From Pirellulales bacterium (GTDB taxonomy: Bacteria; Planctomycetota; Planctomycetia; Pirellulales; JACPPG01): DNA of 33,266 nt. The notes below the pieces were generated by a model. The model was not told the origin of the DNA. It searched no databases and saw nothing but the letters and a program-made list of their open reading frames with translations. A program made the position numbers and the translations under genes. The stretch lies in NCBI GenBank assembly GCA_036490175.1, contig DASXEJ010000014.1:1-33266 (forward strand), given 5' to 3'. Shown piece after piece: positions 22,271 to 30,104 of this stretch (within the stretch, counting starts at the first letter, position 1; the number at the start of each line of letters is the position of its first letter).

Positions 22271-25249
22271 TCACGATCCTGCGCAGCACTCTTCTGCGAT
22301 GGCCTGTTCTGGCGCAGCAGCTGTCAGCCAGCGATCCAACATGGCTGCCAGTTGACCAACCACCGGAGGCTGCAGCATGGTGAGGTGCGTGCTGTCGGGC
22401 AGTTCGTATACCACGGTGCCTCCCGCGGCCCAGCTTCCCCAACCCAACAACGGATCAGCATGCATTGGCGTTGCCTGCTGCGAGGCCCGAATCAACGTGA
22501 TCTTTGCGTCCAGCGGCTGCGGTCGGAAGGCTGCGACCGCCTTCATGTTGGCCTCGAAAACATCAAAGACCGATCGTGCGCCCCCCGCCCCCGCGCCGGC
22601 CAACAGCAACCGCGCCCCCTCGGCCCGCGTGCGAAAGTATTCCACTTGCTCGGCCAGCGGACGTGTGCGCAGGTCTTGCAATTGACCGGCATCATCACCA
22701 GGGAACATCATCTGTAGCATCGGCACGAGATCATTCTCGTCGAGCACACGATCAGGACCCGGGATAGCCGCGTCGATGAGCGCCACCAGCGAGACCTCGT
22801 CGCCTGAGATTTGTAGTTGCCTGGCCATCTCGAAGGCCACCAGGCCCCCGGTCGACCATCCGCAAATCCGATAGGGGCCCGCCCCCTGCACGGACTTCAT
22901 GACCTGAATGTAGTGCGCGGCCATGGCTTCGATCGTGTCGTGCGGGGCCAGCGTGCCGTCGACACCTTGTGCCTGCAGCCCATACAGCGGCACATCGGCC
23001 GACAGGTGCTGCGCCAACTCGATATAGCAAAACACCGTGCCACCGGCCGGATGAACGCAGAACAAAGGCAATTGCGTACCGTGCGGACGGATCGGCACCA
23101 GCGAGGCGTTTTCGTCGCGAGACGATGCGTTACGCAACAACTGCGACAAATGCGCGACGGTCGGCTCTTCGGCCAGCGCTGCCAATGGCAAACGGCGGCC
23201 GAATTCTTCTTCCAATCGCGCGATCAGCGCCACGGCCAGGCTCGAATAGCCGCCGAGCTCAAGAAATCCATCGGTCACGCCAATCGGCTCGACCCCCAAC
23301 ACCTGCGACCAGATTGTCGCCACGCGGGCCTCGAGCGCATCGCGCGGGGGTACGTAGGCGTGCGACATGTCTCCCCGCGTTCGCGCCGGCGCAGGTAGCG
23401 CCGTGATATCGACTGTTCCGGATGCATCCAAAGGGAGCGCATCCATGGACCGCCAGGCCGTGGGAATCATCGCTGCGGGCACGCGCTCGACCAGATAGCG
23501 CCGCAATTCATTCACCACCAGCGCATGATCGCCCGGGGCGATTGCAATCTGCGAAGTCGGTCGTGGTACAAAGAAAACTGCCAGCCGCGTGCCCCGTTCA
23601 CGATCGGCCGAGCAGGTTACCGCCGCGCGTTCGACCAATGGATGGAGCCGCAACACGGCTTCTACCTCGCGCGGATCGACCGCATAGCGACCAATCCGCG
23701 GGCAAGGCGTGGAATCGACGCGGCTCTCGCTGGGTCCCAAGAACTCGATCTGCCCATCAGCCTGCCAGGCGGCGCGATAGCCGGTCAGACGCCATTGCGG
23801 GCTGCCGCTTTGTTCGGCATCTTCGACCCACAGGATTCCGGGCATATCGACAGGCGTCGATTGACCGGCCGCATCGAGGATTCGCAGCGCCGGCTCGCCA
23901 TCAACCGGCAAGGTCTGCCGAGATGCTTTGGCCAGCCCCAAGTCACAAACCCGAGAGTCCGCTCGCGTGATGATGGCCTGCAGCACGGTGGCCGTTTGTT
24001 CGAGCACCTGCACTGCCGTCGCGGCCGAATAACGTTCGGCGTCGTACAACAGACGCAACAAGATCTCGCGGCCCGGGTTTACGATCAGCGTCAGCGGATA
24101 GTTCGAGGTAGCCGTGCCGTGAACGTCACGCACCACCACATCGGCGGCACGCCACTGTTCGATCGAGTGCAGCGGATAATTCTCGAAGACCACCAACGAA
24201 TCGTACAGCCGGCCGTCGGGCAGTTCCGCCGCACGGGCGATTTGCTGCGACGAGCAGTGCTCGAACGGGTGCGCCGCGACCTGTGCGGATTGCAGTCTTG
24301 CAAACAACTCGGGCAAAGTATCTTCGAGGGCAATTGGCACCCTCACGGGCACATTGTTTACGAAAGGGCCGACGATCGTGTCCACGTCCGGAACCTGTGA
24401 CGGACGGCCCGACACGGTGACACCGAATACCACCTCGTCGACGTCCGCATATCGCGCCAGCAAGACCGACCAAGCCGCCTGGACAAGTACACTCTGACTG
24501 ACGTGCTGCGAAATCGCCATTTCCTGGAAACGAGACGATTCACTGGCGTTCATTCGCACTTGGCACTCGCCCTGCTGGGCGTCCGCCGACGTGCGTCGAG
24601 CTGCCTGCTCCGGTAGCGGGATTTGCGGTGCCGGACTGCGGCCGGCCAGCTGCTCGCACCAGAATCGTTCGGCCTCGCCGGCATCTTGCGAGGCTAACCA
24701 CTTCACGTAATCGCCGAACGAGCCGCACGGTTCGGGCGTCGGTGTGCGACCCTGCCGTAATTGCTCGTAGAATTGGAACACCTCGCGCAGCACAATGCCG
24801 ACACTCCAGCCGTCGAGCACAAAATGATGGCAGGTCCAGGCAAAAAACCACTCTTGCTCTGCCATCTGCACCAATTGCAAACGCATCAACGGGGGCTTTG
24901 TCAGGTCTAAACCCGCGCGCCGCGTCTCGGCCAGTAGTGCGTCGCGCCGCGCCAGGCGCTCGTCCTGGGGTAGATCGCGCCAGTCAAGTTGCTGCCAGGG
25001 CATCTCGATCGCGCGGCGAACCACCTGGACCGGCTTCTTCAAACCTTGCCAGGCCGGCGCCGAACGCAGCAGCGCATGCCGCGCAACGACCAACGTCCAG
25101 GCCTGCCGCAACAAATCGGCATCCAGCGGGCCAATGATCGAGCAGCGGAATTGCTCGACCATTAGCTGCGAATCCTGCTCTGCTAGCGCATGCGCCAGCA
25201 TCAACTCTTGTAACGGCGCCAAGGCCCAGACGTCTTCGACATGTTTCAT
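22271..25249 (-). CDS. NRPS module C-(A remnant)-T-TE
   Basis: Started at ATG 25247-25249 (a GTG lies nine codons upstream). The 992-residue protein holds, in order: a C domain (about 3-435) with DVWALAPLQELMLAHAL and HHFVLDGWS (His141, His142, Asp146), whose first motif resembles DCL-type domains that accept a D-residue donor; about 165 residues (455-620) that align only to the end of an A domain; a T domain with LGGYSSL (Ser669); and a type I thioesterase (about 720-985) with GWSTGG (Ser799), LIDAAIPGPD (Asp826) and STHLTML (His955). The A remnant has no YTSGSTG, no A4/A5 core, TGY in place of TGD, and SGTVD in place of NGKVD, so the catalytic Lys is absent. It is the last gene of the operon and releases the product. 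Confidence 0.93.
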   Translation of the reverse strand: MKHVEDVWALAPLQELMLAHALAEQDSQLMVEQFRCSIIGPLDADLLRQAWTLVVARHALLRSAPAWQGLKKPVQVVRRAIEMPWQQLDWRDLPQDERLARRDALLAETRRAGLDLTKPPLMRLQLVQMAEQEWFFAWTCHHFVLDGWSVGIVLREVFQFYEQLRQGRTPTPEPCGSFGDYVKWLASQDAGEAERFWCEQLAGRSPAPQIPLPEQAARRTSADAQQGECQVRMNASESSRFQEMAISQHVSQSVLVQAAWSVLLARYADVDEVVFGVTVSGRPSQVPDVDTIVGPFVNNVPVRVPIALEDTLPELFARLQSAQVAAHPFEHCSSQQIARAAELPDGRLYDSLVVFENYPLHSIEQWRAADVVVRDVHGTATSNYPLTLIVNPGREILLRLLYDAERYSAATAVQVLEQTATVLQAIITRADSRVCDLGLAKASRQTLPVDGEPALRILDAAGQSTPVDMPGILWVEDAEQSGSPQWRLTGYRAAWQADGQIEFLGPSESRVDSTPCPRIGRYAVDPREVEAVLRLHPLVERAAVTCSADRERGTRLAVFFVPRPTSQIAIAPGDHALVVNELRRYLVERVPAAMIPTAWRSMDALPLDASGTVDITALPAPARTRGDMSHAYVPPRDALEARVATIWSQVLGVEPIGVTDGFLELGGYSSLAVALIARLEEEFGRRLPLAALAEEPTVAHLSQLLRNASSRDENASLVPIRPHGTQLPLFCVHPAGGTVFCYIELAQHLSADVPLYGLQAQGVDGTLAPHDTIEAMAAHYIQVMKSVQGAGPYRICGWSTGGLVAFEMARQLQISGDEVSLVALIDAAIPGPDRVLDENDLVPMLQMMFPGDDAGQLQDLRTRPLAEQVEYFRTRAEGARLLLAGAGAGGARSVFDVFEANMKAVAAFRPQPLDAKITLIRASQQATPMHADPLLGWGSWAAGGTVVYELPDSTHLTMLQPPVVGQLAAMLDRWLTAAAPEQAIAEECCAGS

Positions 25250-25288
25250 ATGGGAATCGCCCCGTGCCGGTGGCACTAGGATAAGATT

Positions 25289-28200
25289 TCATCCTTCGCC
25301 TAAGAGCAGCTTCAACGCTTCAAGATCCGCCTGGTCGACGTCTGCTAGAGGGAAATCGGTCGGTGCTAACGCGCTTGCCTCGGCCGAGTTGCTCGTCGCC
25401 ACAAGCACTTGCAGTTCACCCAAATAATCAGTTGCCAATTGTTCGATCGTTTCGGCCCGATGCAGCGCCCGGCTGTAATGCCACTCTAGATGAAGCTGTC
25501 CGTCGCTGACGTAGACGATGATCTCCCACAGATGCCGCCGCGCGGTGCAGGGGCTAACCGACGATCCCGTGGATTCCATCGCTGCGGCAAATAACGCCTC
25601 GCCTTGCAACGCGTTATCGAATTGCCCCAAGTAGTTGAAGCAGACCTCGCTCGAAGGCGCCGTGGCCATGCGATCGCGGACGACGGGATCGCTTGGCAGC
25701 CAACGCAGCATGCCGTAATCAAGGCCGCCATTGCGAACAGCTCGCAATTGTTCTTTGACGGCGCGGACACGTTCGCCCACGCGGGCATGTGCAGGCAGCC
25801 GGAGAGTTATCGGATAGAGCGAGGTGAACCAACCCACGGTGCGCGACAGATCCACGTCGTCGAACAGAACTTCGCGACCGTGCCCTTCCAGATTTAGCCG
25901 CACCGCGTCTTTGCCAACGAATCGGGCGATCGTCCCGGCCAGTGCCGTGACCAGCAATTCGTGCGGGCGTGCTCGATAGGCGTTGGGCGCCTCGCTCAGC
26001 AATTGCCTGGTCGTTTCGACGTCTAGCTGCCGAGCGACCGTCGCCAACGTGGCATAGACGTTATCTTCGCCGCTTGGTTCTCGCGGGATCTGCACGCACG
26101 GCTGCGCGTCAGAAAGCCAGGAAGGCAACACTTTCCGCATCTCTTCACTGTCGGCAAGTTCCACCAGCCGACGCGACCATTCAGCCAGCGACGTGGTCTT
26201 GGGCGCGAGAACCGGATCCGTATCGGCCTCGATTTGCTGGCACAGCGAGTTCAGATCAAATAGCAAAATGCGCCAACTCACCGCGTCGACTACCAGGTGG
26301 TGGATCACAAGCAGCAATCGCGCGGGGCGTTGCGGACCGAGATCAAAGTAGACGCATTGCACGACCGGCCCCCGCTCTAGATCCAACGTCCGCTGTGCAC
26401 GAGCAGCTATCGACTCGATCTCTTGAAAGACGTCATCGTCGGGCGTGCCCGCTAGATCCACTCGTGACAGAACCGGGCGATCTTCCGGCGGCGCGATGTC
26501 TTGTTGCCATGCGCCCTCTGCGGATCGCGTGAATCGAGCCCGCAGGGCATCGTGATGAACAAGAAGCATTCGCACGGCCCGATCGATCGATTCGCTACGC
26601 ACACTTCCCTTGACAGAAAGCATGATCGCCTGGTTGTTGAAGCTGTAATCGTCCGAGGCAAGAGCGAAGAATTCGTGCTGAATCGGCAGCAATGCCGCTG
26701 GCCCCACAACCGGGCCTTGCGGTGCGCATTTTGCAGGCGCCGACACGGCAACGCACGCTAACTGTGCGATCGTTTGGTTTTGAAAAAACTGTTTCGGGGT
26801 AATTTGCAGGCCGGCTGCGCCTGCACGGGCGATAACCTGAATGCTGCGAATGGAATCGCCGCCCAGTTCGAAGAAATTATCATGGACTCCCACGCACTCG
26901 AGGCCGAGGATTTCCTGCCAAATCTGCGCGAGCGTGCTCTCAATGCGGTCGCGCGGCTCGAGGAAAACGGCCTGGCCCTCGGTACGCTGCCAATTCGGCG
27001 TCGGCAGTGCCGACACGTCGACTTTGGCGCATGTCAGTCTCGGCAGCCGATCCATAACTATGATCGCGGCGGGCAGCATTGGTGCAGGAAGCCGCGCCGC
27101 GAGAAAAGCACGCAGGTCCTGATCGCTCAGCGCCGAGCCTGCCGCGCAACCCACATAGGCGGCCAGGCGTTTCGATTCGCCAGCGCCGTGAGCCACGACG
27201 ATGGCCTCGCGCACCTGTTCGTGCAGTTGTAGCGCCGCCTCGATCTCGGCTGGCTCGATACGGTGACCACGTACCTTTACTTGTCGATCAATTCGACCAA
27301 GGAATTCCAGGTTCCCGTCCGGAAGGTAGCGCACCAGGTCTCCGCTGCGATACATTCGTGCGCCGCGGCGTGTCGCGAAGGGGTCGGCGAGAAACCGCTC
27401 GGCGGTGAGTTCCGCGCGCCGCAGATATCCACGCGCCACACCCGCGCCCCCGATATACAGCTCGCCCGCAACTCCCACAGGCACCGGCTGACGAAACTCG
27501 TCCAGCACATACAACCGCGTGTTGGCGATCGCACGACCGATTGGCAAAACGCTCGTCGAAGTAGCCGGCATTTCGCCGGTCCCGTCAAAAATGGTACTCG
27601 TAATCGTGGCTTCGGTAACGCCGTACGCGAACAAGAATCGGATCGACGTGCCGACCGCGGTGCGCCAACGTCTAAGTTGCTCTGCCGGCAAGATATCTCC
27701 TCCGGCGAGCACGGTTTTCAAATGCCGTGCGGGCGCTCTCCCTGAAATCGCGAGCTCGTCAACCAGCGACGACCAAACCGGCACGGGCAGATGAAGGATA
27801 TTCACGCCTTGTTCGCGCGACCAATCCAGCAACACACGGCCCGACAACTCGGCAGGCGCGGGATGCAAGCACAAAGTGGCGCCACTGGCGAGCGTTGGGA
27901 ATATCTCTTCGGCGGCAGCGTCGAAGCTGAGCGACAGATACTGCAACAAGCGATCGCCTGTTGTTAGTCCGTATTGTTCGACAAGTGCCTGCGCGTGATT
28001 TACTAAGCCACGGTGTTCGACCTCGACCCCCTTGGCCTGCCCGGTCGAGCCCGATGTGTAGATGACATAGGCCACGTTCAGCGGCCCGGCCGTAGTTTCG
28101 GACTGGGGCGCATCGCTCGCCGCCGTAATACGGGGCGCATCGACATCGAGCAGGATTGTACGATAAGGCCCAGGCGGAAGAGTTGCCGCCGTCTCGCTAT

Positions 28201-30049
28201 CGGTGACCAGCAGCGAGACGCGTGCATCGTCGATCATTGCTGCGCGGCGCGACTCGGGATAGTGCGGGTCGATGGGCAGGAACGCCGCGCCGGATTTCAA
28301 GATTCCCAACAGCGTGGTGATCAACGCCGGCGAACGCTCCAAGCATACCCCGACGCAAGTGTCGACCTGAGCGCCTTGATCGATCAGGTATCGCGCCAGG
28401 CGATTACTCAAGCGATCGAGCTCACCGTAGGTCAGTTGCGACCCTTCACATAGCACGGCCACGGCATTGGGGGAGCGCCGCGCTTGCTCGGCGAACAATT
28501 CGTGAATGCACCGGTCGTGGGAAAAGGGCACTTCGGTGTCGTTCCACACTTCCAGCAGCATGTGCCGGTTGCGCGCCGTCAGAATTGGCAAATCAAATAC
28601 GCAAACGTCCGAGTCGGCGACTGCCTCGCCGAGCAGCGTCTCGTAGGCACCGAGCATGCGCTCGATGGTCGCGGAATCAAATAAATCCGTGTTGTACACC
28701 AGCGACAAATCGAGCCGATCGGCATGTTCGTCCACATTCAGCGTCAGATCGAAATTCGACAATGGCGCGTGGTCAAACGTCGTGTCTGTGATCGTCAAAC
28801 CCGCGATCTGCCGCGAGCGAACCGGGATGTTTTGCAGCACGAACATCACCTGCGCGAGTGGCGTGCGGCTCAGGTCGCGCGTGGGCTGCAAATCTTCCAC
28901 TAACTGCGAGAAGGGCAGGTCCTGGTGGGCATAGGCCGAGAGCATCGTCGCGCGTAGCTGGGCTACGAACGTACGAAACGAAGGGTTTTCCTCTAAACGA
29001 CCGCGAATCACCAGCGTGTTGGCAAAGAAACCGATCAACCGCTCTAACTCGGGGCGGCTGCGATTGGCAATCGGCGTGCCGACACAAACGTCGCGCTCTT
29101 GGCACAGGCGTGCCAAGAGCACCTGAAAGGCGGCCATCAGCACCATGCACAGCGTGGCGTTCTCTTCGGCCGCCAGGCCACGCAAGGCATGTAACAAACA
29201 ACCGCCGACACGGCAGCGACGCACACCTCCACCATATGTTTGCATTGCGGGACGAGGGTGATCGAGTGGGAGGGCCAACGGGCCCGGCCGGTCGGCCAAT
29301 TGCTCGCGCCAATAGCGCAAATGCCGCTCGCCGGCGAGGCCGTGCCCAGGGCCGCGCTGCCAGGCGGCGAAGTCGGCATATTGCAAGGGCAGCGGACGAA
29401 GTTGTGCCGGCTGCTTTAAAATGGCGGCTGCATAGAATGCCGCCACTTCGTCACGCAGTACTGCCATCGACCAACCGTCGCAAATGATATGGTGCAGCGT
29501 GAGCAACAGCACGTGCTCGTCGGCGGCCAGGCGAATCAAGGTCCCCCGCACGAGCGGACCGCGTTCGAGACAAAAGGGCGCGAGCGCCTCGGCGACCGTG
29601 ATCTGGTCGAGCTGCTGTTGACGCGCCTCCGGCGTGCAAACGCTCAAGTCGATACGCGCGAGCCGAAAGTCACAGTCCGGGCTGACGACCTGTTGGGGCT
29701 GTCCGTCAACGGCGCGAAAAAGTGTCCGCAGCGCATCGTGCCGCACGATGACCGAGCGCAAGGCCGCTTCCAACAACTCGCCATCCAAGTCCCCTTGGAT
29801 ACGCGTGGCAATGGGGACGTTGTAGAAAGGATTATTCGGCTCCAGTTGGTCGAGAAACCACAATCGCTCTTGGGCAAATGACAGCGGAGCCGGTTCTTCG
29901 ACTTTGCGCCGCGCGATCTGTGTCTGAGTCGCCTGCGTATCGTCGACCGGACCGCCTTGCAGCCGTTCGAAGAGCGCGCGCTTGGCCGGCGAGAGCGCGG
30001 CAAGACGCTCGACTGATAATTCCGTCGAGAGATTGCAGTGTCCTGACAT
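25289..30049 (-). CDS. NRPS module C-A-T-E
   Basis: The 1586 residues contain a helical N-terminal linker (SPAKRALFERLQGG). A C domain follows (about 53-490; PLSFAQERLWFLDQL, HHIICDGWS at 186-194). The A domain is complete (about 510-1017: YTSGSTG 664-670, SFDAAAEEIF, FAYGVTEAT, SGDLVRY, Lys1009). The T domain (about 1030-1100) has LGGDSIRS with Ser1066. The E domain (about 1115-1550) has HHLVVDAVSW with His1250, His1251 and Asp1255, LEGHGRE, SRTVGWFTSLYP and FNYLGQFD. All catalytic motifs look intact. The tail TDFPLADVDQADLEALKLLL resembles the linker that docks E domains to a following C domain. The first C domain follows the FAAL, so it should N-acylate. The amino acid is uncertain: the A5 motif has GVTE for GPTE. 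The next gene starts 39 bp after the stop. Confidence 0.95.
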   Translation of the reverse strand: MSGHCNLSTELSVERLAALSPAKRALFERLQGGPVDDTQATQTQIARRKVEEPAPLSFAQERLWFLDQLEPNNPFYNVPIATRIQGDLDGELLEAALRSVIVRHDALRTLFRAVDGQPQQVVSPDCDFRLARIDLSVCTPEARQQQLDQITVAEALAPFCLERGPLVRGTLIRLAADEHVLLLTLHHIICDGWSMAVLRDEVAAFYAAAILKQPAQLRPLPLQYADFAAWQRGPGHGLAGERHLRYWREQLADRPGPLALPLDHPRPAMQTYGGGVRRCRVGGCLLHALRGLAAEENATLCMVLMAAFQVLLARLCQERDVCVGTPIANRSRPELERLIGFFANTLVIRGRLEENPSFRTFVAQLRATMLSAYAHQDLPFSQLVEDLQPTRDLSRTPLAQVMFVLQNIPVRSRQIAGLTITDTTFDHAPLSNFDLTLNVDEHADRLDLSLVYNTDLFDSATIERMLGAYETLLGEAVADSDVCVFDLPILTARNRHMLLEVWNDTEVPFSHDRCIHELFAEQARRSPNAVAVLCEGSQLTYGELDRLSNRLARYLIDQGAQVDTCVGVCLERSPALITTLLGILKSGAAFLPIDPHYPESRRAAMIDDARVSLLVTDSETAATLPPGPYRTILLDVDAPRITAASDAPQSETTAGPLNVAYVIYTSGSTGQAKGVEVEHRGLVNHAQALVEQYGLTTGDRLLQYLSLSFDAAAEEIFPTLASGATLCLHPAPAELSGRVLLDWSREQGVNILHLPVPVWSSLVDELAISGRAPARHLKTVLAGGDILPAEQLRRWRTAVGTSIRFLFAYGVTEATITSTIFDGTGEMPATSTSVLPIGRAIANTRLYVLDEFRQPVPVGVAGELYIGGAGVARGYLRRAELTAERFLADPFATRRGARMYRSGDLVRYLPDGNLEFLGRIDRQVKVRGHRIEPAEIEAALQLHEQVREAIVVAHGAGESKRLAAYVGCAAGSALSDQDLRAFLAARLPAPMLPAAIIVMDRLPRLTCAKVDVSALPTPNWQRTEGQAVFLEPRDRIESTLAQIWQEILGLECVGVHDNFFELGGDSIRSIQVIARAGAAGLQITPKQFFQNQTIAQLACVAVSAPAKCAPQGPVVGPAALLPIQHEFFALASDDYSFNNQAIMLSVKGSVRSESIDRAVRMLLVHHDALRARFTRSAEGAWQQDIAPPEDRPVLSRVDLAGTPDDDVFQEIESIAARAQRTLDLERGPVVQCVYFDLGPQRPARLLLVIHHLVVDAVSWRILLFDLNSLCQQIEADTDPVLAPKTTSLAEWSRRLVELADSEEMRKVLPSWLSDAQPCVQIPREPSGEDNVYATLATVARQLDVETTRQLLSEAPNAYRARPHELLVTALAGTIARFVGKDAVRLNLEGHGREVLFDDVDLSRTVGWFTSLYPITLRLPAHARVGERVRAVKEQLRAVRNGGLDYGMLRWLPSDPVVRDRMATAPSSEVCFNYLGQFDNALQGEALFAAAMESTGSSVSPCTARRHLWEIIVYVSDGQLHLEWHYSRALHRAETIEQLATDYLGELQVLVATSNSAEASALAPTDFPLADVDQADLEALKLLLGEG

Positions 30050-30104
30050 GAGAGGCGGGTATGCGGAGTCTGCTTCGGGGTGGTCCCAATCGCGCGGGCC
30101 GTTT

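Noticed and set aside
23525..24400. 291-codon plus frame inside the NRPS region
   Set aside because: Antisense to firm NRPS domains; no motif, high Arg/Gln content.
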